The position numbers and the translations under genes are program-made. Positions 7,549-14,660 of a DNA stretch of 16,299 nt are shown piece by piece. How positions within the stretch are numbered: the stretch's first letter is position 1; every line of letters starts with the position of its first letter. The notes under the pieces were generated by a model. It did no database searches and was not told the DNA's origin. It saw only the letters and a list, made by a program, of their open reading frames with translations. The stretch is from JAOUEA01 sp041287635 (GTDB taxonomy: Bacteria; Actinomycetota; UBA4738; HRBIN12): contig JBGGNG010000192.1 of NCBI GenBank assembly GCA_041287635.1, positions 1-16,299 on the forward strand, in the 5' to 3' direction.

Positions 7549-7602
7549 TCGACGATCCGGCGCAGGTCCCACCCCGCACGGGGCGTTCGGCCCGACAGGA
7601 CG

Positions 7603-7608
7603 CAAGAT
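7603..7608 (+). promoter_or_regulatory. Possible -10 box of leaderless alpha/beta hydrolase gene
   Basis: CAAGAT ends 6 nt before the ATG at 7615. It matches the AxxxT part of TANNNT but not the first T. No good Shine-Dalgarno is present at the right distance. Confidence 0.3.
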
Positions 7609-7614
7609 GGGTCG

Positions 7615-8460
7615 ATGCCCGCACGCGAGGACCGCTCGTCGACGGCGCTCCGCGGTTCGTGGCTCGAGCGACCGTGGGGCCGGATGCGCGTCTGGCACGC
7701 GGGCACCGGCCCTGCGGTGCTGGCGGTGCACGGGCTCGGCGGCTCGGGCCGGTACTGGCAGGGCCTCGCCGATCGCGTCGGCGACGACGCGACGATCGTG
7801 GCGCCGGATCTGCCCGGCTTCGGCCGCTCGGACGCGCCCACCGAGGACGTCGACCGCTCGCTCCTGCTGGCCGACCTCGATGCGGTCGTCGCGAGGTTCG
7901 TCGGGGACGGGCCCACCCGCATGGTCGGGCATTCTCTGGGAGGGGTGCTCGCGGCGCTGTGGACGTCTCGGCATCCGGATCGCGTGAGCAGGCTCGCGAT
8001 GGCCGCCTCTCCGTTCCCCGACGGCACCGCGATGGACGTCCGCTCCCGCGCCGACCTCCGGCCGTCGTCCGTGAGGCGAGCGGCGGCGAAGGTCGCCCGA
8101 GCCGTCTGGCCGGCGCTCGCGGTGCCGATCGGGCTGGCACGTGGCTACCCGACGGACGTGGTCGTCGACTTCGGCCGCCAGTCGGTCCGCGCGCGTGCGT
8201 GGACGATGTGGTCGCTGTGGTCGGACCCCGACCTCGAGCAGGAGATCGAGACGCTGTCGATGCTCGACGGGTCGACCGCCACGTTGTTGGCGCACGCCCG
8301 CGACGATCGCACGGTCTCGATCCGAGCCAACGCGGCGTGGGGTCGGGTCCTGCCTCACGCCGAGCGGCGAGTGCTCGACGGCGGCGGGCACCAGTTCCTG
8401 CTGCGATCGGGGTTCCAGCCGGTGGCCGGCTGGCTCGCCCGCGAGGCCATCGAGGGCTAG
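7615..8460 (+). CDS. Alpha/beta-fold hydrolase
   Basis: A 281-residue serine hydrolase of unknown substrate. The fold landmarks are the oxyanion segment AVHGLGGSGRYW, the strand APDLPGFGRSD, the nucleophile elbow GHSLGG (Ser107), the acid strand LLAHARDDRT (Asp230 or Asp231) and the catalytic His259 in GGGHQFL, so the triad is complete. There is a cap region (about residues 135-205) rich in Arg and Ala. There is no signal peptide, so it is cytosolic. ATG 7615 is chosen because the open frame upstream (from 7459) overlaps the adenosine deaminase in another frame and has no family similarity. The TAG stop also forms the first half of the -10 box of the next gene. Confidence 0.85.
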   Translation: MPAREDRSSTALRGSWLERPWGRMRVWHAGTGPAVLAVHGLGGSGRYWQGLADRVGDDATIVAPDLPGFGRSDAPTEDVDRSLLLADLDAVVARFVGDGPTRMVGHSLGGVLAALWTSRHPDRVSRLAMAASPFPDGTAMDVRSRADLRPSSVRRAAAKVARAVWPALAVPIGLARGYPTDVVVDFGRQSVRARAWTMWSLWSDPDLEQEIETLSMLDGSTATLLAHARDDRTVSIRANAAWGRVLPHAERRVLDGGGHQFLLRSGFQPVAGWLAREAIEG

Positions 8461-8463
8461 GCT
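8458..8463 (+). promoter_or_regulatory. -10 box overlapping a stop codon, leaderless PAS gene
   Basis: TAGGCT ends 7 nt before the ATG at 8471. Its TAG is the stop codon of the alpha/beta hydrolase. A weak GAGG lies 3 nt before the ATG, too close to be an effective ribosome binding site. Confidence 0.5.
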
Positions 8464-8470
8464 GAGGCGC

Positions 8471-8887
8471 ATGTCGACCCAGGCGGCACAGCACCACCTC
8501 GTGCTCATCCTCGCGCGCGACTTCGCGTCGCGGCTGGCGACGCCGGTGTTCCTCGTCGACGTCCGCGGCACGGTGATCTACTTCAACGAGGCGGCGGAAC
8601 GCGTGCTCGGTCGTCGCTACATCGAGGGCGGCGGCATGGAGGCCGAGGAGTGGAGCACCCTGTTCGCGCCCTCGGACGACGACGGCAACCCGATCGAACT
8701 CAACGCACTGCCGCTCGGGGTGGCGATCCTCGAACGGCACCCGGACCACCGCATGCTGCGGATCCACAGCGCCGACGGCACCGAGCGGCGGATCGAGGTC
8801 ACGGCGTTCCCCCTCTTCGCCCACGAGGACGAATGCCTCGGCGCGATCGCGATCTTCTGGGAGACCCCCGAGGGCGCGGAGCGCTAG
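8471..8887 (+). CDS. Small stand-alone PAS domain protein
   Basis: A 138-residue protein consisting of a single PAS sensory domain. The typical start of the fold is seen at residues 18-45: ATPVFLVDVRGTVIYFNEAAERVLG. The C-terminal strand pair (RRIEVTAFPLF, CLGAIAIFWE) closes the sheet. No output domain (kinase, cyclase, DNA-binding) is attached, so it must act through a partner or bind a small ligand. Its stop (TAG) is immediately followed by the GTG of a metallo-beta-lactamase-fold gene with no spacer, suggesting coupled expression and possibly a joint function. Ligand unknown. Confidence 0.82.
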   Translation: MSTQAAQHHLVLILARDFASRLATPVFLVDVRGTVIYFNEAAERVLGRRYIEGGGMEAEEWSTLFAPSDDDGNPIELNALPLGVAILERHPDHRMLRIHSADGTERRIEVTAFPLFAHEDECLGAIAIFWETPEGAER

Positions 8888-9736
8888 GTGCACGTGCGCA
8901 TCTGGGGGTGCCGAGGCTCGATCGCCACACCCGGCCCCGAGACGATCCGCTACGGCGGCAACACGTCGTGCGTTGAGGTCCGCGGCGATCACGGAGAGGT
9001 GATCGTGCTCGACGCTGGCACCGGTGCGCGACCGCTCGGTGAGCGATTGATGGGCGAGCACGAGCCTTCGCTCAGGGTCGACCTGCTCCTCACCCATCTG
9101 CACGTCGACCATCTCGAGGGCCTCGGCATGTTCGCTCCGATCTGGTCGCCCGAGACCGAGCTGCACATCTGGGGACCGCCCTCCCCCGTCGCCTCGCTCG
9201 ACGAGCGGATCGCCACCTACTTCTCCCCGCCGCTCTTCCCGGTGCACCTGACCGAGGTACCCGCACGAGTGAGCTTCCACGACGCACCCCGAGAGCCGTG
9301 GACGATCGGATCGATCACGGTCTCCGCGCATCCGATCCTGCACCCGGGCGCCACGGTGGGGTACCGGCTGGAGTCCGAGGACCGCACGCTCGCCTACGTG
9401 ACCGACCATGAGCCGGCCCTCGGCACGGATCTGGACGCCGTCGACACGAGCTGGATCTCAGGGTACGCGCTCGCCCACCACGCAGACCTGCTGATCCACG
9501 ACTGTCAGTACACGGTGGAGGAGTACGCGTCGCACGTGGGGTGGGGTCATCCGAGCGTGGCCCACGTGGCGGCGTTCGCGCGCCGGGCCGAGGTGGGCCG
9601 CCTCGTGATGTTCCACCATCATCCCGGCCACACCGACGACCAGCTCGACGCGATGCGCGGCGAGGTGCTCTCCGGATGGTCCGTCGATCCCGCTCGGTGC
9701 ATCGTGGCGGCCGAGGGCGCCGAGATCGTGGTCTGA
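8888..9736 (+). CDS. Metallo-beta-lactamase-fold hydrolase
   Basis: A 282-residue MBL-fold protein of the group that begins VRIWGCRGSIATPGPETIRYGGNTSC, seen in RNase Z-like and cyclic-nucleotide phosphodiesterase-like enzymes. The metal site is complete: HLHVDH (His70, His72, Asp74, His75), His152 in ILHPG, Asp173/His174 in VTDHEP, a further HDCQY motif (His204, Asp205) and the HHH/GHTDD region (His243-245). A two-metal phosphodiesterase or esterase reaction is likely; substrate is not decided by sequence. GTG 8888 follows the PAS gene's stop directly, with GGAG at 8878-8881 serving as ribosome site. It converges on the minus-strand gene that ends at 9745. Confidence 0.82.
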   Translation: MHVRIWGCRGSIATPGPETIRYGGNTSCVEVRGDHGEVIVLDAGTGARPLGERLMGEHEPSLRVDLLLTHLHVDHLEGLGMFAPIWSPETELHIWGPPSPVASLDERIATYFSPPLFPVHLTEVPARVSFHDAPREPWTIGSITVSAHPILHPGATVGYRLESEDRTLAYVTDHEPALGTDLDAVDTSWISGYALAHHADLLIHDCQYTVEEYASHVGWGHPSVAHVAAFARRAEVGRLVMFHHHPGHTDDQLDAMRGEVLSGWSVDPARCIVAAEGAEIVV

Positions 9737-9754
9737 GGATTGCGTCAGACCGCG
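9727..9754. terminator. Bidirectional terminator hairpin built around two stop codons
   Basis: A 10-bp stem (one G-U pair) with an 8-nt loop. The innermost bases of the two arms are the TGA stop of the metallo-beta-lactamase gene and the TGA (TCA on the plus strand, 9745-9747) of the convergent dehydrogenase-like gene. It is placed to end transcription from both sides. No T-tract. Confidence 0.55.
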
Positions 9755-10869
9755 GCCACGTGCAGGCCGACCCACGACCTCAAGCCGGCACGCCACAACG
9801 CCCGCTCGTGATACTCCCCCTCGCGCGAGATCCCCTCCACACCGCCCGCGCGGAGCAGGGCGCGAAGCAGTGGCGCGAGCTGATGCCCGTAGAGCTCCAT
9901 GCACGCGTGCGGATGCACCCCCGGCCACGAGTAGCACGACACGACCCAGCGCCGGTGGGAACGGTCGACCTCATCGGGCACCTCGTCCCAGGCGGGGTCC
10001 TCGGGGCCGAAGGCCCATCGGTCGAGGTTGCCCTGGGGGATGCCCTCGATGCCGCGCACGGTCGGCGGACTCTCGTGCAGCAGGTACGGATCGACCACGA
10101 GGTCGCAGATGACCGCGTGCTCGGGCAGGCAGGCGAGCCACGAGTTCGGCACCAGGGGCACGCTCGGATCGTGGCGCTGGGTAGAGTCGACGAGCACGTC
10201 GGTGACGGCCAGGCGCTCCCTCATGTACTCCGTGCGCCCCGTGAGGTTGCGACCGACCGTCGTGACCTCCACCCCGGGAAGATGCGCCAGGCGGTGAGCG
10301 CGCTCGAGGTTCCCGTACTTCGTCGCCGCCTCGACGGCGTCTTTGCCGATCGCGCCGGCGCCGAGCACGGTCACCCGGATGGGCGACCGCGTGGGACGGG
10401 CGAACTCCGGCCACTCGCGCTCCAACACGTCGAACGCGGCCTCGAGCCCGTTCCACGCGACGTCGCGGCCGTCGACCACGAGCCGATGTCCGATGTCGTC
10501 GGTGAGCAGGTCGAGCGAGATCGCATCGAGGCCGAGCTCCACGAGCCGCGCGACCCGGCGCGGCCGGGTCGGGAAGTGCAGCATCGACACGAGCATCGCG
10601 CCTCGCCGCAGCAAGTGCAGCCGGTCCTCGGGCGCCCGCAACACCAGCACCACATCCTGCGCGAAGGCATCCTCGTTCGATCCGACCATCACGTTCGGAC
10701 CCACCCGCAAGTAGTCCGCGTCGGAGTAGCCCATGCCCGACCCGATGGCGCCCTCGACGACGATGCGGCCTCCGAGGTCGGCGACCGCAGCGACCAGGTC
10801 GGGGAGGAAGTCGCGACGCTCCCCCGCTTCCTTGTGCATTCGGGGCAGGCCGAGGGTCGGCACCGTCAC
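9745..10869 (-). CDS. Alanine dehydrogenase/PNT-fold protein, paralogue 1
   Basis: A 374-residue protein with the N-terminal and NAD-binding domains of the alanine dehydrogenase / pyridine nucleotide transhydrogenase superfamily (also containing saccharopine dehydrogenases). PRMHKEAGERRDFLP aligns without gaps to the family's substrate-arginine segment (Arg15 of Mycobacterium tuberculosis Ald). LGAGAIG (about 169-175) is the Rossmann glycine motif. The catalytic His (MLHFPTRP, His98) and Asp (DLVVDP, Asp260) are conserved, but the substrate lysine of Ald (Lys75) is arginine (LRAPED, Arg78). The substrate is thus unclear. The start is the GTG forming a GTGA overlap with the upstream gene's stop, with GGGGAGGTGG at 10875-10884; a GTG at 10878 lies inside that site. 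Roughly half identical by eye to paralogue 2. Confidence 0.78.
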   Translation of the reverse strand: MTVPTLGLPRMHKEAGERRDFLPDLVAAVADLGGRIVVEGAIGSGMGYSDADYLRVGPNVMVGSNEDAFAQDVVLVLRAPEDRLHLLRRGAMLVSMLHFPTRPRRVARLVELGLDAISLDLLTDDIGHRLVVDGRDVAWNGLEAAFDVLEREWPEFARPTRSPIRVTVLGAGAIGKDAVEAATKYGNLERAHRLAHLPGVEVTTVGRNLTGRTEYMRERLAVTDVLVDSTQRHDPSVPLVPNSWLACLPEHAVICDLVVDPYLLHESPPTVRGIEGIPQGNLDRWAFGPEDPAWDEVPDEVDRSHRRWVVSCYSWPGVHPHACMELYGHQLAPLLRALLRAGGVEGISREGEYHERALWRAGLRSWVGLHVAAV

Positions 10870-12014
10870 GCCAGCCACCTCCCCAGCTCCGCATGAGCGA
10901 CTGCCCGCTCCCGCGGATCGTCGCTATCGACGTCGAGCCGGTCGGGCGGCACACGCAGCACCACACCGAGCACGAGCTCGATCTGTCGACCGTACACGCG
11001 CATGCAGTCCACCGGCTCGATACCCGGCCAGGCGTAGCACGACAGGGCGAGGCGCCGCTGCCTCGTGTCGATCCCGTGGTCGAGCTCGTCCCACGCGGCG
11101 TCGTCGACGGGGAAGACGTATCGATCCAGATTCCCATGGGGCACGCCCTCGATGCCCTTCGTGAGGGGCGGATCGACCGATGTGTCGTACGGGTCGACGG
11201 CGAGATCGAGGATCACCGAGTCGGCAGGTAACGCCGCGATCCATGGGTTCGGCACGATCGGTCGGGTTGCGTCGAGTCGCTGCGTGGCGTCGATCAGCAG
11301 GTCGGTGACTTCGAGTCTGCCGAGCAGGTAATCCTCGTGACGTGTGAGGTCGAAGTCGACGACCGTGACCTCCACGCCGGGCACGTCGCTGGCGGCCAGC
11401 TCTGCCCGCAGCTCCGGATCGCCGTAGCGCGTGGCGGCGCGGACCGCGTGCGCGCCGACCGCGCCGGCGCCGAGGCAGGTCACGCGCAACGGCCGGCGGC
11501 TTGGATGGGCGAAGTGCGGGTGCATCCGCGCGATCTCCACGAACGCGAGGCGCACACCGTTCCATCCCACGGCCTCCAGGTATTCCACCTGGCGCCGGCC
11601 GAGGTCATCGACGACGGCATCGAGCGAGACGGCACGCAGACCGAGATCGGCGACCAGCTTGGTGCGGTGTGGACGGGTCGGGTAGTGCAGCATCGTGACC
11701 AGCACCGCGTCCGGGCGCATCGAGCGCAGCGCGGCCTCGTCGGGGCAACGGATCACCGTGACGATGTCGCTCGCCAACACCTCGGCGTAATCGGCGAACC
11801 GCACCTTCGGCGAGGCGGCGAGGTAGGCGTCCTGACCGAAGCCCATGCCGGCGCCGTACCCGTGCTCCAACACGATCTCGCCCGCGCCCGCTCGATCGGC
11901 GGCGGCGACGAACTCCGGTAGGAAGTCGCGGCGCTCGCCGGCTTCCATGTGCATGCGAGGGAGGCCGAGGACGGGCGGCACGATGTACTGCGGCGTACCG
12001 TCGGTCGCACCCAT
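10866..12014 (-). CDS. Alanine dehydrogenase/PNT-fold protein, paralogue 2
   Basis: A 382-residue tandem copy of the preceding family, first gene of the two-gene operon. It shares LGLPRMHxEAGERRDFLP, the MLH-PTRP catalytic histidine segment, LGAGAVG, the VDPY aspartate segment and the GIEG(I/V)PxGNLDR and SCYxWPG blocks near the C-terminus. As in its neighbour the family's substrate lysine is replaced by arginine (VIRCPDE). It has an extra C-terminal tail (after about residue 350) rich in Asp and Arg that paralogue 1 does not match. ATG 12014 is preceded by GAGGAGG (12025-12019, spacing 4); the open frame continues to 12104 but that extension is Pro/Gly-rich without homology. Two kept copies in one operon suggest a hetero-oligomer or divided substrates; this is inference. 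Confidence 0.8.
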   Translation of the reverse strand: MGATDGTPQYIVPPVLGLPRMHMEAGERRDFLPEFVAAADRAGAGEIVLEHGYGAGMGFGQDAYLAASPKVRFADYAEVLASDIVTVIRCPDEAALRSMRPDAVLVTMLHYPTRPHRTKLVADLGLRAVSLDAVVDDLGRRQVEYLEAVGWNGVRLAFVEIARMHPHFAHPSRRPLRVTCLGAGAVGAHAVRAATRYGDPELRAELAASDVPGVEVTVVDFDLTRHEDYLLGRLEVTDLLIDATQRLDATRPIVPNPWIAALPADSVILDLAVDPYDTSVDPPLTKGIEGVPHGNLDRYVFPVDDAAWDELDHGIDTRQRRLALSCYAWPGIEPVDCMRVYGRQIELVLGVVLRVPPDRLDVDSDDPRERAVAHAELGRWLA

Positions 12015-12031
12015 CGCTCCTCCTCGACCCC

Positions 12032-12059
12032 ACCCTACGCGGGAGTCCGCCCCGTCCAC
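12032..12059 (-). promoter_or_regulatory. Candidate promoter of the dehydrogenase-like pair
   Basis: On the minus strand GTGGAC (12059-12054), a 16-bp spacer and TAGGGT (12037-12032) form a plausible sigma-70-type promoter. It would give a leader of roughly a dozen nucleotides just long enough to hold the GAGGAGG site before the ATG at 12014. Confidence 0.45.
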
Positions 12060-12105
12060 GCCGGACTCCGGACCCGGGGGTCGAGGGGCGATCGGCTCGG
12101 CCACC

Positions 12106-12111
12106 TACACT
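12106..12111 (+). promoter_or_regulatory. -10 box of leaderless MFS transporter gene
   Basis: TACACT (perfect TANNNT) ends 6 nt before the GTG at 12118, and no Shine-Dalgarno is present, so the transcript should begin at the start codon. The region 12015-12117 is a divergent promoter region shared with the minus-strand pair. Confidence 0.55.
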
Positions 12112-12117
12112 CGGACG

Positions 12118-13530
12118 GTGACGCCCGACGAGACCACGCCCGTCCCGCCGCCGTCGACGACCGCGGCCCCGTGGCGCGACGTGTTCCGCGGCCGGCCGGG
12201 ACGCCTCACGGCCGGATTGCTCCTGCTCGAAGCGCTCGTCGCGGTCCAGGTGCTGATCGTGGCGACGATCATGCCCGACATCCGCGAGGAGCTGGGCATG
12301 GTGCAGCTCTACGGGCTCGTTTTCACCGCGTCGAGCCTCGCGACGATCGCCTCGATCCCGATCGTCGGCCGCGCGGTCGACCGGTTCGGGACCAAGGCGG
12401 TGCTCGTCCCGGTCCTCGCGGTCTTCGCGGCCGGCCTGCTCGTGTCTGCCACGGCCCCCGCGATGCCCGTGCTGCTCATCGGCCAGTTCCTGCAGGGTGC
12501 AGGCGGGGGTGGTCTCTACGCGCTCTCGCTCGGCATGGTCGCGAAGACCTACCCGGACGCGCTGCGGCCGAGGGTGCTCGCCCTTCTCGCCACGATGTGG
12601 ATCCTGCCCGGGTTGGTGGGGCCACCAGTCGGGGCCGCGATCGCCAGCACGCTCGGGTGGCGCTGGGCGTTCGTGGCGCCGATCCCGGTGTTGTTCGCGA
12701 CCTGGGGATTGATCGCTCCCGTGCTCGACCTGGTGCCGCGCCCCGTGTCCAGCGGGCGGGCGATCTCGCTGCGCTGGCCCCTGCAGCTCATGGTCGGCGC
12801 CGGCTTCGTCTTCGCCTCGATCACGGCGTTCGCCTGGTGGGTGCCGCTCGCCGTGGCCGCCGGCCTCGCGATCGGCGTACCGGCGCTGCGCCACATCGCC
12901 CCGCGCGGCACCTTCCGTGCGGCCCCCGGTCAGGGCGCGATCGCCGCGGCGGCGTTCCTGCTGTCGCTGTCGTTCCTGGCGATGGACGCGTTCCTCACCC
13001 TGATGCTGACCAGGGTGCGAGGGCTCTCGCTCGCGGCGGCCGGGCTCGCGATCACCGTGGCGACGGTGACGTGGGCGATGGGCGCCCTCTGGCAGTCGAA
13101 CCGCGCCGGTTACCGCTCGCTGGGATGGCTCGTCGGCGTGGGCGCTGCGCTGCTCTTCGTCGGACAGGCAGCGGTCGCGAGCACGCTGTGGCTGCATGTG
13201 CCGCTCGTCGTCGCCTACGTCGGGTGGGGCGTGGTCGGGGTAGGCATGGGCATCGCGTTCGCGACGATCCCGCTCGCCGCGATGCGCGTCTCGGAGGCGG
13301 GTGAGGAGGGCGAGGAGCTCTCGGCCGTGCTGCTGATGGACATGCTTGGCGTGGCGACCGGCGCGGGACTCGGAGGCGCGGCGATCGCCCTGTCGGGCGC
13401 GCTCGATGCACCGTTGCGCGCCGGGCTGGGCGGCGCATTCGCGCTCGCGCTCGTCGCAGCCCTCGTGCTGCTGGCCATCACCCCCCGCATCCCGTCGGGG
13501 CCGCAGACCGTCCCGACGGAGACCCCCTAG
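12118..13530 (+). CDS. Major facilitator superfamily transporter
   Basis: A 470-residue integral membrane protein of the MFS, probably a drug/proton antiporter-type exporter. After a Pro/Thr-rich cytosolic start of about 30 residues, the first helix contains LLLLEALVAVQVLIVATIMPDI split by the usual membrane turn. The loop between helices 2 and 3 has the MFS motif A form GRAVDRFGTKAVL. LQGAGGGGLYAL and LVGPPVGAAI resemble the motifs of multidrug-exporter families. About 12-14 helices are visible. The substrate is unknown. GTG 12118 is chosen because it follows a TACACT box at leaderless distance; the open frame further upstream overlaps the divergent gene. Its TAG stop is the first half of the next gene's -10 box. 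Confidence 0.85.
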   Translation: MTPDETTPVPPPSTTAAPWRDVFRGRPGRLTAGLLLLEALVAVQVLIVATIMPDIREELGMVQLYGLVFTASSLATIASIPIVGRAVDRFGTKAVLVPVLAVFAAGLLVSATAPAMPVLLIGQFLQGAGGGGLYALSLGMVAKTYPDALRPRVLALLATMWILPGLVGPPVGAAIASTLGWRWAFVAPIPVLFATWGLIAPVLDLVPRPVSSGRAISLRWPLQLMVGAGFVFASITAFAWWVPLAVAAGLAIGVPALRHIAPRGTFRAAPGQGAIAAAAFLLSLSFLAMDAFLTLMLTRVRGLSLAAAGLAITVATVTWAMGALWQSNRAGYRSLGWLVGVGAALLFVGQAAVASTLWLHVPLVVAYVGWGVVGVGMGIAFATIPLAAMRVSEAGEEGEELSAVLLMDMLGVATGAGLGGAAIALSGALDAPLRAGLGGAFALALVAALVLLAITPRIPSGPQTVPTETP

Positions 13531-13533
13531 GCT
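13528..13533 (+). promoter_or_regulatory. -10 box overlapping a stop codon, leaderless LLM oxidoreductase gene
   Basis: TAGGCT ends 7 nt before the GTG at 13541. Its TAG is the stop codon of the MFS gene, exactly the arrangement seen at 8458-8463. No Shine-Dalgarno lies upstream of the GTG. Confidence 0.5.
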
Positions 13534-13540
13534 CGCAACC

Positions 13541-14437
13541 GTGGCCAGATCGATCCGCATCGGCGTCCAACTCCCCGAGGTGGAGCGCGAGGTGCGCTGG
13601 CCCGAGTACCTCGCGATGGCGAGGACCGCCGAGCGGGTCGGATTCGACTCGGTCTGGGTGGGCGATCACCTGCTGTACCGAGGCGACGGGCGGCCCGAGC
13701 GCGGGCCGTGGGAGGCATGGACGACCCTCGCGGCGATCGCCGAGGCGACCGAGCGCGTCGAGCTCGGGCCACTGGTCGCGTGCGTGGGGTTCCACGCGCC
13801 CGCGATGCTCGCGAAGCAGGCCGCGACCGTCGACGAGATCTCCGGCGGCCGGCTCGTGCTCGCGCTCGGCGCCGGCTGGAACGCGGCCGAGTTCCGGGCG
13901 TTCGGGTTCGCGTTCGATCGGCGGGCCTCCCGGTTCGAGGAGTCGTTCGAGGTGATCCGTCGGCTCGTTGCCGGCGAACGGGTCACGATGCACGGCAAGC
14001 ACGTGAGGGTGGACGACGCCGTGTTGCTTCCCCCGCCGGCGCGGACGCCCCGGCTGATGATCGGCAGCACGGGTCGGCGGGTGCTCACCGCCACTCTCCC
14101 ACACGTCGACGCCTGGAACACCTGGTTCGACTGGTACGGCAACTCACCCGAAGGATTCGCGACACGCAACGCCGAGATCGACGCGATCGCACGCGACGTC
14201 GGCCGCGACCCGGCCGGGATCGAGCGCAGCGCGTGCCTGCTAGTGGCCTTGGACCCGACGACGCGCGAGCGTCCGCTCGACCCGAGCGCCCCGCCCGTCA
14301 CCGGCTCGCCGGCGGCGATCGCCGAGGCGATCGACGCCCTGGGAGCGGCGGGCGCCGACGAGGTGATCCTCGTGGTCGATCCCATCACGGAGCGCTCGAT
14401 CGAGGCGCTCGGTGGGGCGCTCGCCCTACGGCATTGA
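13541..14437 (+). CDS. LLM-class (luciferase-like) F420-dependent oxidoreductase
   Basis: A 298-residue (alpha/beta)8-barrel protein of the bacterial luciferase-like superfamily, in the branch that usually uses coenzyme F420. Motifs: IGVQLPE at the N-terminus, the YLAMARTAERVGFDSVWVGDH helix-strand, the block VELGPLVACVGFHAPAMLAKQ, DEISGGRLVLALGAGWN (family signature) and RFEESFEVIRRL. The C-terminal PRLMIGSTG strand forms part of the cofactor site. Substrate is unknown. Cofactor assignment to F420 rather than FMN rests on family resemblance. The gene follows the MFS gene with only 10 nt between stop and start but probably has its own promoter. Confidence 0.85.
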   Translation: MARSIRIGVQLPEVEREVRWPEYLAMARTAERVGFDSVWVGDHLLYRGDGRPERGPWEAWTTLAAIAEATERVELGPLVACVGFHAPAMLAKQAATVDEISGGRLVLALGAGWNAAEFRAFGFAFDRRASRFEESFEVIRRLVAGERVTMHGKHVRVDDAVLLPPPARTPRLMIGSTGRRVLTATLPHVDAWNTWFDWYGNSPEGFATRNAEIDAIARDVGRDPAGIERSACLLVALDPTTRERPLDPSAPPVTGSPAAIAEAIDALGAAGADEVILVVDPITERSIEALGGALALRH

Positions 14438-14573
14438 ACGAAGGGCTCCCTCGAGGGTCCGAGCAAGGAGTTGCGGAATATTGCTCTCCGATCGTCCTCG
14501 GCGTCGCTCGCCCGTGTGCCGTCCCCCACAACGCCTCTCGGCGCAGCCCGTGGGCCCGGGTCGCCAGCCGAGG

Positions 14574-14603
14574 CTGACGGCACAGAGTGCGCGTCCCTAG
14601 TGT
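14574..14603 (+). promoter_or_regulatory. Candidate promoter of the DUF1996 gene
   Basis: CTGACG (14574-14579), an 18-bp spacer and TAGTGT (14598-14603) fit a sigma-70-type promoter, giving a leader of about 50 nt. The rest of the intergenic stretch 14438-14660 holds a small palindrome CCCTCGAGGG (14448-14457) and nothing else I can name. Confidence 0.35.
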
Positions 14604-14660
14604 CCGCCCCCAACAGGTCGCTGGAGAGGCGGCTCGAGAGACCTGAAGGGAGCGATTTCC

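Noticed and set aside
7459..7614. N-terminal extension of the alpha/beta hydrolase to 7459
   Set aside because: It overlaps the end of adenosine deaminase in another frame and adds 52 residues with no fold similarity; ATG 7615 gives the normal family length.
7385..9409. 674-residue minus-strand open frame opposite the hydrolase, PAS and MBL genes
   Set aside because: Low-complexity Arg/Pro/Ala translation, no start signal or domain, and three well supported plus-strand genes cover it.
12015..12104. N-terminal extension of dehydrogenase-like paralogue 2 to the start at 12104
   Set aside because: The 30 added residues are Pro/Gly-rich without counterpart in paralogue 1, overlap the candidate promoter, and ATG 12014 has a strong GAGGAGG.
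11605..13560. 651-residue minus-strand open frame opposite the MFS gene
   Set aside because: It is highly polar and repetitive in Arg, Gly, Glu and His, a typical antisense shadow of a membrane protein gene, and it also runs through the dehydrogenase-like gene in another frame.
14448..14457. CCCTCGAGGG palindrome as terminator of the LLM gene
   Set aside because: With a realistic loop only three base pairs remain and the flanks do not extend the pairing.
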